Below, piece after piece: positions 47,162-59,039 of a DNA stretch of 64,000 nt. The number at the start of each line of letters is the position of its first letter. The first letter of the stretch is position 1. The stretch comes from Notamacropus eugenii (Eukaryota > Chordata > Mammalia > Diprotodontia > Macropodidae). The position numbers and the translations under genes were made by a program. The notes under the pieces were generated by a model. It saw nothing but the letters and a program-made list of their open reading frames with translations, searched no databases and was not told the DNA's origin. The stretch spans positions 134,058,750-134,122,749 of the forward strand of contig NC_092878.1 of NCBI RefSeq assembly GCF_028372415.1. The letters run 5' to 3'.

Positions 47162-48250
47162 ATGCCCAGAAAAGGGAAAAGAAATAAGACTATAGAAGGT
47201 TACTTTCTTGGGGAACAGGCATTTCCTCCCTTCCTTTCTGATGAGGAAGAACAATGCTTACCATCAGGCAAAGACACAGAAATCAAGGCTTCTGTGTCCC
47301 AGCCCACTCAATGGGCTCAGGCCATGGAAGAGCTCAAAAAGAATTTTGAAAATCAAGTTAGAGAGGTGGAGGAAAAGCTGGGAAGAGAAATGAGAGACAT
47401 GAAGTCAAAGCATGAACAGCAAATCAGCTCCCTGCTAAAGGAGACCCAAAAAAATGTTGAAGAAAATAACACCTTGAAAACTAGCCTAACTCAATTGGCA
47501 AAAGAGGTTCAAAAAGCCAATGAGGAGAAGAATGCTTTCAAAAGCAGAATTAGCCAAATGGAAAAGGAGATTCAAAAGCTCACTGAAGAAAATAGTTCTT
47601 TCAAAATTAGAATGGCACAGATGGAGGCTAAGGACTCTATGAGAAAGCAAGAAATCACAGAACAAAGCCAGAGGAATGGAAAAATGGAAGATAATGTGAA
47701 ATATCTCATTGGAAAAACAATTGACCTTGAAAATAGATCCAGGAGAGACAATTTAAAAATTATGGGACTACCTGAAAGCCATGATCAAAAGAAGAGCCTA
47801 GACATCATCTTTCATGAAATTATCAAGGAAAACTGCCCTGAGATTCTAGAACCAGAGGGCAAAATAAATATTCAAGGAATCCACAGAACACCACATGAAA
47901 GAGATCCAAAAAGAGAAACTCCTAGGAACATTGTGGCCAAATTCCAGAACTCCCAGGTGAAAGAGAAAATATTGCAAGCAGCTAGAAAGAAACAATTCAA
48001 GTATTGTGGAAATACAATCAGGATAACACAAGATCTAGCAGCTTCTACATTAAGGGATCGAAGGGCATGGAATAGGATATTCCAGAAGTCAAAGGAACTA
48101 GGACTAAAACCAAGAATCACCTACCCAGCAAAACTGAGTATAATACTTCAGGGGAAAAATTGGTCTTTCAATGAAATAGAGGATTTTCAAGCATTCTTGA
48201 TGAAAAGACCAGAGCTGAAAAGAAAATTCGACTTCCAAACACAAGAATGA
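47162..48250 (+). CDS. HAL1 ORF1 protein, 362 aa, intact
   Basis: An L1 ORF1p-type RNA-binding chaperone that coats element RNA in cytoplasmic particles and helps retrotransposition. The frame runs from ATG (context gaaaATGc) to TGA without a break. Residues 1-50 are a basic then acidic N-terminus (MPRKGKRNK). Residues about 52-175 form a long coiled coil with Lys/Glu/Gln heptads (e.g. KEIQKLTEENSSFKIRMAQM), which in L1 drives trimerisation. Residues about 192-292 are the RRM, opening RRDNLKIMGLPE and closing NTIRITQDLAA. Residues about 293-350 are the C-terminal domain with RRAWNRIF and RITYPAKLSIIL, the counterpart of the SYPAKLSF motif of human ORF1p. Length is close to human ORF1p (338 aa). 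No ORF2 follows. The family assignment is firm; present-day activity is inferred. Confidence 0.93.
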   Translation: MPRKGKRNKTIEGYFLGEQAFPPFLSDEEEQCLPSGKDTEIKASVSQPTQWAQAMEELKKNFENQVREVEEKLGREMRDMKSKHEQQISSLLKETQKNVEENNTLKTSLTQLAKEVQKANEEKNAFKSRISQMEKEIQKLTEENSSFKIRMAQMEAKDSMRKQEITEQSQRNGKMEDNVKYLIGKTIDLENRSRRDNLKIMGLPESHDQKKSLDIIFHEIIKENCPEILEPEGKINIQGIHRTPHERDPKRETPRNIVAKFQNSQVKEKILQAARKKQFKYCGNTIRITQDLAASTLRDRRAWNRIFQKSKELGLKPRITYPAKLSIILQGKNWSFNEIEDFQAFLMKRPELKRKFDFQTQE

Positions 48251-48386
48251 AGAGAACCATGAAAAGGTGAACAGCAAAGAGAAGTCATAAGGGACTTACT
48301 AAAGTTGAACTGTTTACATTCCTACATGGAAAGACAATATTTGTAACTCTTGAAACATTTCAGTATCTGGGTACTGGGTGGGAGTA

Positions 48387-48420
48387 CACACACACACATG
48401 CACACACGCACACACACATA
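48387..48420. repeat. (CA)n stretch in the HAL1 3' UTR
   Basis: Short CA repeat with TGCA/CGCA interruptions, at the position where the copy at 28456-34067 carries a GATA microsatellite. Confidence 0.85.
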
Positions 48421-49294
48421 GAGACAGAGTGCACAGAGTGAATTGAAGAGGATGGGATCATATCTTAAAAAAAAAAATGAAATCAAGCAGTGAGAGAGAA
48501 AGATATTGGGAGGAGAAAGGGAGAATTGAATGGGGCAAATTATCTCTCATAAAAGAGGCAAGCAAAAGACTCATTAGTGGAGGGATAAAGAGGGGAGGTG
48601 AGAGAAAAACATGAAGTCTACTCTCATCACATTCCACTAAAGGAAAGAATAAAATGCCTACTCATTTTGGTATGAAAACCTATCTTACAATACAGGAAAG
48701 TGGAGGATAAGGGGATAAGCAGAGTGGGGGGGGATGATAGAAGGGAGGGCATGGGGAGGAGAGTGCAATTTGAGGTCAACACTCATGGGGAGGGATAGGA
48801 TCAAAAGAGAATAGAAGTAATGGGGGACAGGATAGGATGGAGGGAAATATAGTTAGTCCTATACAACACAACTATTATGGAAGTCATTTGCAAAACTACA
48901 CAGATTTGGCCTATATTGAATTGCTTGCCTTCCAAAGGGAAGGGGTGGAGAGGGAGGGAGCTAAAGAAGTTGGAACTCAAAGTGTTAGGATCAACTGTAA
49001 TGTTCTTACCACTAGGAAATAAGAAATACAGGTAAAGGGGTATATAAAGCTATCTGGCCCTACAGGACAAAAGAGAAGACAGAGACAAGGGCAGAGAAGG
49101 ATGATAGAAGAGAGAGCAGATTGGTCTTAGGGGCAATTAGAATGCTTGGCATTTGGGGGGGGAGGGGAGAAAAGGGGAGAAAATTTGTAACCCAAAATTT
49201 TGTGAAAATGAATGTTAAAAGCTAAATTAAAAAAAAAAAAAAAAAAAAAACCTTTTCATCTTTTCCCAAAAAAAAAAAAAAAGAAAAAAGTCTA

Positions 49295-50878
49295 AACTGT
49301 TTGAAATACAATACTTATAATCAAACCATGACAAGATATAGTGCAAAAATAATAACTTTTTTTTCTCTTTCTTCTGTTCTACTGTTCTATGTTCAAAATC
49401 CTGCAGAAAATATGGGATGGTTAAATTGAAAGAATTACTTAATCTTAGAATCATTGACACAATGGACATTAATAGTCCCCTTGTTTCATGAAATACACAG
49501 GAAGCTCTTAAACTGAAAGTCTAGTTATGCCCTGCATTAGTTGTTATCCAACTCAGAACAATCAGAGCACGTCCAATTACCCAGAATATGTAATTACGGG
49601 AATTTTGTTGTTTGCATAAAGAAGATACTATCACCTACCTACCTTTTCGATACATAATGGGTAATTTGCACATGGATGCTTCCATTTCTGTGAAGTAGAG
49701 GCTTGGTTTAGAGCATTCATAACCAAGATAAAACTATATGGCAATATCCTGATTTTTGTATTTGTTTGTTTCAGGGGCTCATGAAAAATAAGTACAAAAA
49801 TCTCAAAGTAGTTTTGAAAAGGTTTTGAATAGACAACATCACTCAGACAAGCATATCACCTTCTAAAGAAATTAACTACTACTCACTTGGAAATACATCT
49901 TAGCATGTTTCATCATAATTGTAATGGCGAACTTATGTCATTTCTTCAGCTTTTCATTACTCAAAAATTTCAATTCGCATTAAATTTAATTGAAGTATAT
50001 TAAAATAAAAATAGACAAGCTCTTTTAAAACTTTAATTAACTGATATTTTAAGATATATTAAACCACAATAATTAATTCCTTTTTTAAATTCATTCTGAA
50101 CTTGCCAAATAGTAATTAATCAATTTTCATGTACAAAGAAGACCAGAAAAAGAAGATTGCATGTGAAATCCATGAGGATCCATTATATTCAGTTTGTTTT
50201 CTTTTTTGAAAAGAATAGAATAAATTTGACATGAGAGCTTCAAAGCCTTCCTGCTCATCTGTGCCTTCCTCCAAAGCTCTTTTGGTTTCTTTCTGTTTGT
50301 TCCTTTAACGATTCATTGAGATACTTTTCTTTCCTTCCTTTTTTGGGAGGCATCCTATTTACTAAGACTGCCTTCCACAAATTCTACCCTTTCAAAACAA
50401 AACAAGCAAGCAATCAAATAAACAACAACCACAAAATACTCTACTATCAAAATAAATCTTATTCTGGTTTCTTTTGATGAACTTTAGCATTTTAATGCAT
50501 TTCATCCAAAAGAAATTAATCCTTTCCTTTGAAAACTATTGTGAAGGAATGATGGATCAGTACCACATTCCCCTTTATCATTGTGAATCAGTAAGAAAAA
50601 AATCCTCAGATGCAGCAAGAAATTAACAATGGCATAAAAACGAAAATAGAAAGAATTTGAAACAAGATAGGTTAAAAAAAAAAAAGTATTGAAGATTGTC
50701 AACCTAGTCTGACACTCCTGATACTAAGGCGTCTAGGATACTTGACCCTCTCACATAGCTTCTGAAAGCTCAAATCCGGTTTCCCCATGATCAATAAAAT
50801 TAGAGAAAGGTACTTTTAGAATTAGCCCTTTGGAAGCTTCACAGAAAGAGTCTTTCTTCAACCCTGCTGTTAATTTCA
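49295..50878. other. Unassigned intergenic DNA
   Basis: AT-rich flank of the young HAL1. No gene or repeat family recognised. Confidence 0.4.
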
Positions 50879-50879
50879 A

Positions 50880-51850
50880 GCTTATTCTAGATTCTCTCTA
50901 ACTTGATGCATATGTCCTTGATCTCATCCTTTTTCATATTCTACAGTAGATTATATCCTCAATCATTACCCCTTTTCACATATAAACCTCTCCTTCCCTA
51001 ACAATTGTTTTGAAGACAATACTGTCTGCAAAAATATCCATATCTCCTCCATTTAAATAAAACCTTGAATAGATTCTGACTTTCTTTCAAACAACCATTC
51101 ACAACCCCTTCTCGTTTTCTCATCCAAACTTCTAGAAAGAGGTCTCCATTCATTGCCTCTGTTTCTTCTTATCTTACTAATGTTTCAGCCCTTTGTAACC
51201 TGACTTACTACTGTATCACTCAACTAAAACTGTTCTATATAAAATTACCACTTATTACTTAATGATCAAATTTGACAATCCTTTCTAAAGCCTTCATTCT
51301 TATTAGTTTCTCTTCATTTGACAGTGTCAACTACTCTCTCATCATGGGTGTTCTGGATTTTCATTAGACATCTCTTCCTGGTTTTCCTCTAATCTTTCTA
51401 ATGGCTATTTTCCATCTCCTTTGTTGGCTCAACATTTAAGTATTTGTGTTCCCAAGGGGTTTCTCTTCTCTCTAGATTTTCACTCTTTAATAAGCCCATC
51501 AGTTCTCATAGAGTTAATAATTTTCTCTATTTCTATGCAGGTTACTTTCAGACAAAAATATTTCCACAGGTTTTTTTCACTTTCAGTCATTCATTCCACC
51601 TATCTTTTGTTCATTTCCAACTGCATATCCCAAAGATATCTCAAGCTCATAGTGACCAAGTCAAAACTCATTATCTTATTTCCCCCATCCCAATTGACTC
51701 GTATTCCCTGAAAACTCCTTTTCACTGTTGGGGATGCTGCCATTCATTTAATCTATCAGTGTAACTTGTGCTGTAATTCCTGATTCCTCCTTTTCCCCTC
51801 AAGCCAAACATTCAATTAGCTGTTAAAATCTTGCCTTTAGTACCTCTACA
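50880..51850 (+). mobile_element. L2 LINE ORF2 region, decayed
   Basis: Sense L2 blocks: 'ggtctccattcattgcctct', 'gactttctttcaaacaacca', 'catatcccaaagatatctca', 'caaaactcattatcttattt', 'actgttggggatgctgccat', 'gtaattcctgattcctcctt'. The order matches the C-terminal half of L2 ORF2, upstream of the part seen at 34068-34665. Two overlapping open frames near 51421-51764 are not in a convincing RT sequence. Confidence 0.65.
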
Positions 51851-51956
51851 TTTAACACAGAACCAGTGGCAAAAGTTCTAGGTCTACCCTTAAGTGACCC
51901 AAGTTCAAATCTTGCCTCTGTTGTTTGCTACCTAGGTGACCATGGACATTCTCTTT

Positions 51957-52190
51957 AGAGGGAGCTAGGTGATGAAGGGGATAGAGTCCTGGGATTAGAA
52001 TCCCGAGGACCTGAGTTCAAATCCAATTTAGACACTGAGCTAACTATGAAACCCTGAGGAAATTATTTAACCTCTCTCTGTCTCCATTTCTTCATCTACA
52101 AAATGATAATAATTACACCTACACAGTCAATTTGATTTTTTTGTGAGGATCAAATGAAATATTTGTAATTTATCTGTATATCTGTGCTAC
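51957..52190 (+). mobile_element. CORE-SINE (inner, Mar/Ther type)
   Basis: Begins 'agggagctaggtgatgaagg', close to the Mar-type tRNA head, then 'aggacctgagttcaaatcca', 'cctctctctgtctccatttc' and 'aggatcaaatgaaata'. Near full length and inserted into the outer SINE. Confidence 0.75.
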
Positions 52191-52192
52191 CT

Positions 52193-52229
52193 ATTACTAC
52201 TACTGCTACTGTTACTACTACTACTACTG

Positions 52230-52289
<60 letters not shown>

Positions 52290-52290
52290 T
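52193..52290. repeat. (CTA)n trinucleotide microsatellite
   Basis: TAC/CTA run with occasional TGC units, at the 3' side of the inner SINE and probably grown from its tail. Confidence 0.95.
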
Positions 52291-52400
52291 TTCTGCTACT
52301 GTTACCACCATACCTTGTCATCCTAATTTTCTTCATCTGTAAAATTAGGGAAGTGGACTACCTCTATTACTTGTTTCAGTCCTAACCCTATGATTCTACA

Positions 52401-53048
52401 TATAAGATGTGTATGTACAGGTAAGATATGTATATATGCCACATGGGTTATTGAAACATTAGACATGAGGCTTATATAAAAGCATAGATCTATTTGATCT
52501 GATGGCTAGATGCCTCTGAGAAAAAGAGAACCTCTGGCAATGGTTGTAAATAACCATTACCCAGCTGGGAAGTGACTTTTAGGGAAAAGCAGGTCACAGG
52601 ATCACAGACATGCACCTGAGTCCATTTTTTTTCCAGTCCAGAAGAGGGCTATAGGCAGGGATAAACTGGTAAATTTTTAACAACTGACTCTCCAATGGAA
52701 AAAAGAAAGAATGTATACATGATACGTGTGTTAGTTTAATTCACATTATTAACATCTCCCCAGTTTTTCCAAACCTAGGCAATCATCAGAAAGATAAATT
52801 GCATCATGATTTGTAACCTTTGCAAATTTCTGAGGTGTAAATGCTCACTGTGAAAATTTAAGAATTTGCTCCCAGGAGCCAGTATGAGTTGGATCCAGCA
52901 AAACCCTGGATGTAATACTAATACATCACTATGCTCTCAAGATGTTGTTTTAGAGTTGTGGTTTTAGGGGTGTCATTCTCCTGGTCTTTATCCAAACTTT
53001 ACTGGGCTTACACTTGCCAGCTCAACTCCTAAGTGCTAAGCATGTGTT
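52401..53048. other. Unassigned intergenic DNA
   Basis: Nothing recognised. Confidence 0.4.
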
Positions 53049-53080
53049 ACACGCACACACACACACACACACATACACAC
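53049..53080. repeat. (CA)n microsatellite
   Basis: Short CA run. Confidence 0.9.
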
Positions 53081-53184
53081 AGCCACTAATGAGCAAATCT
53101 GTTTATTCCAGCAAAGAGAAAAAAAGAAGCTATACAGATAAGAAAAAAAGAGAAAATATATGAGTGAATGATCTCTTCACCTGG

Positions 53185-53202
53185 TATCTATCTATCTATC
53201 TA

Positions 53203-53241
<39 letters not shown>

Positions 53242-53282
53242 GCCTATCTCTCTGTACACATACCTGTATCTGTCTATCTATG
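53185..53282. repeat. (TCTA)n(TCTG)n microsatellite
   Basis: TCTA units change to a long TCTG run (about 53204-53242), then to interrupted units. Complementary in type to the GATA/GACA repeats at 1696 and 29313. Confidence 0.95.
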
Positions 53283-53429
53283 GAGAGAGAGAAAGAGAGA
53301 AGTGTGTGTGGAGGGGGGAGGTACTCACACTTAAGGCAAGAGATTCTCATCTCATCCAAGGGAAAATTCCCTAACGTCTCCAGGGAGGAAAGCTAAAAAT
53401 CAGAGACATATTGAGAAACAGTTTCCCCT

Positions 53430-53560
53430 ACAAGTCTGGAGCTACAAAAATATTCACTGTAACATTCTTTAGTAACAAAGAACTAGAAACAATGGGGATA
53501 CCTATTATTCTGGGAATGGCTAGAAAAACTCTCCTATGGTAAATGAGGATAAGTGCAGTA
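53430..53560 (+). mobile_element. LINE-1 ORF2 C-terminal fragment
   Basis: 'attctttagtaacaaagaac', 'tagaaacaatggggatacct' and 'attctgggaatggctagaaa' match the L1 ORF2 segment encoding the 'KNWK...P...NWGMA' region in sense. Very short remnant. Confidence 0.55.
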
Positions 53561-54880
<1,320 letters not shown>

Positions 54881-54884
54881 AGTC

Positions 54885-55640
54885 AATAAACATTTATTAA
54901 GAAAGTAACATGTAGCAGGTACTTCATTAAACACTAGAGAAGCAAAAGACTGTCCCTGACTTCAAGGAGCTCAAATTCTATTTTATTATTTACAGAAAAA
55001 AGCTTACATTTCTTACATTTGGGAGTTCAAGAAGATAGACCACACTTCTTTCACTTGATAGGTCAGTTCATAATCAATGTAAGAAAAAGTGAATGACACA
55101 AAGAAATAATTAATCTGCTGTGTAGACTGGCAAGATACTCAATGGTCACTCAGTTTATCTTTGGTACTGTACTGTGGTCTTCACCATGACAGACAATAAC
55201 CAAACATGTATGACAAATAAGCTACATATAGGGTAAAGAAATAATCCACACAGGGAAGGGAATAAAATTAAGAAAGAGAGTGAGAAGTTTACTGTAGAAG
55301 ATAGAATTTTAGTTGGGACTTAAAGGAAGCCAGGGAAACCAGTTGATGGGAGATGAGTAGGGAGAACATTCCTAGAATGAAAAACAACCAGAGAAAACTT
55401 CCAGAGCCAAGAGATGGAGCATCTTACTTGAGGAAGAGCCAAGGTGGCAACATTGCTAGATCTAAGAGTATTTGGCGGGAAGTAAGATGTAAAAATACTG
55501 GAAAGTAGAAGGGAGTTAAGTTATGAAAATTTTGGAATGTCAAACAGAGAACTTTGTATTTGAAAATAGAAACAATAGAAATTCACCATAGTTTACTGAG
55601 TAGGGTGGTGATATAGTCAGACTGGAGATATGTGGAGATA
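54885..55640 (-). mobile_element. L2 LINE 3' region, in two pieces
   Basis: 54885-54985 ('aataaacatttattaagaaa', 'gactgtccctgacttcaagg') is the reverse complement of the L2 3' end. 55250-55640 ('ttgggacttaaaggaagcca', 'ggagaacattcctagaatga', 'actttgtatttgaaaataga') is the expected continuation. The 55000-55250 gap between them is unassigned and may be an insertion. Confidence 0.6.
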
Positions 55641-55644
55641 TGTG

Positions 55645-58188
55645 AAGATAATGTCCTCTTTTTAAGAATTATTTTATAAATATTGGCATCATCAAATTTA
55701 TTTTTAAAATCTTATTATCTGTGACCATGTTTTCAAGCCATGAGCAGTCTTCTATATGGCAAATGATCCTCCTCTATTAAGAGAGTTCGACTGTGAAAAA
55801 ATTTGAGAAAACTCAAGAATGAAAGGAACATCTCCACACAGAACTGGCAAAATCACTTTTCTTGATGCCAATAAAAGCTGGCAAAAATCCAAACAAAGTG
55901 CTCCTGGGCAGAGAATGTACATGCCAAGCTTTGCCCTAAAGCATATTTGTACCTTAGAGAAAGAAGCCAGTGAAAATAAGGGTCTGTAATGGAAGTGCTG
56001 ACACATCCTTAACTATAGCTCTGCTACTGGGCGCCACTATAATGCAGTACATATTTCTTTGTGAAAGAACTGAAAGCTGCAATAATAAAGCTAAGCTATA
56101 TGATATCGAAATTCTCTTTGTTTTTTTACCTCCAGGGAGAAAAACAATTAAAGAAAGACAATCTACCTAAATAGGCTGGGGGAACTGCTCTGCTCTATCC
56201 ATGCTTCATTACTTTCCCTCCTCTTCTCACATTTCCCACAAATAGGCTGATTATATTTACCTGACATCTTCACATTTCCCTGCTGAGCTGGCCCAGGATG
56301 CTCAAAACCCGAGCAGAGACAGACGATGCTTCCTCTCTGCAAGGAAAACTTTCAGAGCCCTTTTAAGGGCCCTGTACTCCCATCATTTTTTGCAAGTAGT
56401 TGAAATGTCTTGCCAACTTGCAGAAAATAGCAGTACTCAAAGCCACTTACTGGCTCAACTCGCACAATTGCCAAAGCTGAGAAAATTTACCTGCATGGGG
56501 CAAATGCTTCTAAGATACTGAAAAAAAAAGCAGACTTGGAGTTCTAGAGTAGGGAAAAGATAACATGCCTCTAAAAATAGCTTACCACCTTTAACACTTT
56601 CCACGTTGCAAAAAAAGCTTTAGAAAAAATGACATTCACATTTACGTGACTTTCTTTCCCCATTTCAAGACACTAACTGCTATAATAAAATTAAGGAGGG
56701 CAGCCAGAGAAAATGCCCTTTCTAAGACTCTCAGCTTGGCTTGAAAATAGTAAGTAAATAACAAGTTCCCAAGCTGCTTTTCTTCCACCTGCTTTAAGAC
56801 CTAAGCTATTCATCTGTGACAACACGGAGATTTTGGAGAGTTCCTAGTTGCTCTCATAAGAAATAGACATCACTCTATTTTCTGACAGTTCAGCTAGTAG
56901 AAGTGACATTTTCCCTTAGTCACCAAGCCATAAATCTGACTAACTAATCTCCTAATAATTGGATGTGAAGCATCAAATTAGAAACCAATATTACGTGGGT
57001 GAATTAATGACATTTCATTATGTATTACTGTCTCCACTATAAAAACGATGACTAGATCAAGCTTACTAGAAATTTGGAGTTCCCTCTTATTTGGAAACTT
57101 TGCAGATTTGCCTAAATTCTACTTTAATTTACTAACGTACAAGGTAAAAGTTAGGAGCCTACATTTAGTGACACTTTCTTATTTGGAACATCATCGATTG
57201 CTTCTTAGGTTGTACGGGCTTAAGTTCAATCATGCTGAAGACCACAGCACAATGCCAACAGAAAACTGAGTGACCATTAAGTGTCTGGTAGGGTTGCTAG
57301 CCTACAGAGCAGATTAAGTATTTCTTTGTGTCTTATTTATTTTTCTTACGTTGATTATGAACTGACCTAATTATCAAGTGAAAGAAATGTGGTCTGTCTT
57401 CTTCAACCCCCAAATGTAAGAAACCAAGCTTTGTTCTGTATGTAATAAAATAGGCTTAAAGCAGAAACTGGACTTAATAGGCCCCCCTGTGTTTCTCCTC
57501 TCTCATTTACACCTTCCAGCTTCAGTGCTTGTTACAGCTGAAGGGGCAGCATTTACACAGTGAATAAAAAGCTGTCTTTCCCACCCTGGGACCCCATTCT
57601 CAAATTATTCCATAGTTTCAAACCTAACCTGCTGTTTCAGATGAAAAGGAGTGTTGTAGTCCTGTCTCTGCATTAGTGGACCATGGAAGACAATTTAGGA
57701 CATATCAAAATGGTTAACAAGTGCTGAGGCTTCCTCTGGCTCTTCACCTACTGTGGGTTGTCCTGCCATTTCAGAGGGAAGATTTCTAGCAGGGGGACAA
57801 GCTAGTTGGGCTGTAAGTAGTCATGGTACCTTCCATACTTATGTCTGGCTAATTTAGAGAGCAATTCATTTTCTTGACATGGATGATCCATCTTTAGGAA
57901 CCATACTGGTTTCACTATATTTAAACACATCCCCATTTCTCCTTTCTTTTTTTCTCTTCCAAGTCATAACCACTTTCCTTCCTCTTTCACACTTAAAAAG
58001 TATGATTGACTTACTCCCTGCTAGCAGAAAAAATGCATCTACATTTGTAAAAGCGATGTGTGATAAGTGCAGGATAAAATCAAATGAACTGTTTCTTACT
58101 GTTCACTTATTTAATCCTTTGTAAAACACCAGAGCTGAGATTTCATTGATGTAAAGAGCTCCCAATAAGAAAATTTCATCTACCCACA
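55645..58188. other. Longest stretch without recognised repeats
   Basis: About 2.5 kb with no transposon, pseudogene or microsatellite that I recognise. Small open frames (55752-56006, 57048-57269, 57879-58124) show no domains. It could hold unique or conserved non-coding sequence, but nothing positive supports a function. Confidence 0.4.
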
Positions 58189-58189
58189 C

Positions 58190-58368
58190 TTACCAGCAGG
58201 ATGACTTTAGAAGAGTCACTTCACTTCAGTTTCTTTAACTATAAAATAGAAATAATATGAATAGCACCTACCTCAGGGTTTCAGGATCAGATGAGATGTT
58301 TCCAAAGTGCCTAGGTCAGTGCTTGGCACACAGTAGGAGATAAATAAATGCTTATTGCCTTTCATTCC
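58190..58368 (+). mobile_element. MIR/Ther SINE with L2-like tail
   Basis: 'gatgactttagaagagtcac', 'cagtttctttaactataaaa', 'acctacctcagggtttcagg', 'agtgcttggcacacagtagg' and 'taaataaatgcttattg'. The order is CORE-SINE middle followed by an L2-type 3' end, the standard MIR arrangement. Confidence 0.8.
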
Positions 58369-58379
58369 TTTCTCCCCAC

Positions 58380-58690
58380 TCCCATGCATATAATTTCTCT
58401 TCTACAAATTATTTCCTTGAAAGATTTCCTGGCGTGCTCAGAGATTAGTTGATGTGCCCAGTGCCTTTAGTTTTCTCTACTCATCCTTTCCTCAATTAAT
58501 TATCTTTAATTTAAGCTGTACACATCTTATTTTGTACATAATTGTTTTCCTTCTGTCTCCCTCTAAGTATTTTGAGCTACTTAAGAGAAAGGACTGTGTT
58601 GTTCTTCCTTGTGTCACTAGAGCTTAGCACAAAGACTGGTATATATGAGGTACTTAATAAATGCATATTAATTGAGGAATTTATTATTAA
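58380..58690 (+). mobile_element. L2 LINE 3' end
   Basis: 'acaaattatttccttgaaag', 'cttaagagaaaggactgtgt', 'gtgtcactagagcttagcac' and 'gtacttaataaatgcatatt' give the sense L2 3' end directly after the SINE. Confidence 0.75.
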
Positions 58691-59038
58691 TGATTGCATA
58701 AGTGCTGTATTTTACTTATACATAAATACATAGAGCCTGGTTTCAGCATCTTTTGCAACACTAACACTGTTTTGTTATGCCTAGGAATAAATAACTTTGA
58801 TTGGATCCAGTCCGTGTTAATACATTGCCTTCATTTTTACCATCATGTTTCTATCTTGAAGTATACTCCAACATAAACATCTTATTTGATCCCTCTTCCC
58901 TGTGCCTATAGCACAGGTCATGGTCTCTCCCTTATAATCCACTCTGCCTTTACTATTCAGGTGTCAACCGACTTACTTCCAGTCTCTCAGTTTTGTGATT
59001 GAGGGATAATGTGTCTCATATTAACCAATAATTAACCA
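58691..59038. other. Unassigned intergenic DNA
   Basis: Nothing recognised. Confidence 0.4.
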
Positions 59039-59039
59039 A

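Larger units (their letters stand above)
46476..49281 (+). mobile_element. HAL1 (half-L1) retrotransposon, full length, young
   Basis: A complete non-LTR element flanked by a perfect 13-bp duplication, agaaaaaagtcta (46463-46475 and 49282-49294). It begins GGGGGCGGAGCCAAGATGGC, the typical L1-type 5' terminus. It has a GC- and CpG-rich 5' UTR of 686 bases (46476-47161), an intact ORF1 (47162-48250) and a 3' UTR (48251-49228) made of two diverged copies of one G-rich module. The tail is an A-run (49229-49250), a 17-base insert and a second A-run (49268-49282). No ORF2 (endonuclease/reverse transcriptase) is present, which defines HAL1. Mobility would need L1 ORF2 protein in trans. Intact ORF1, perfect duplication and retained CpGs indicate a recent insertion. 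Confidence 0.92.
51855..52400 (+). mobile_element. CORE-SINE (outer), split by a second SINE
   Basis: The first part (51855-51956) has the tRNA head and B-box-like 'aagttcaaatcttgcctctg' with 'taggtgaccatggacattct'. The missing 3' half appears at 52318-52400 ('ttttcttcatctgtaaaatt', 'agtcctaaccctatgattct'). The intervening 51957-52317 is another SINE plus its repeat tail. Confidence 0.6.
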
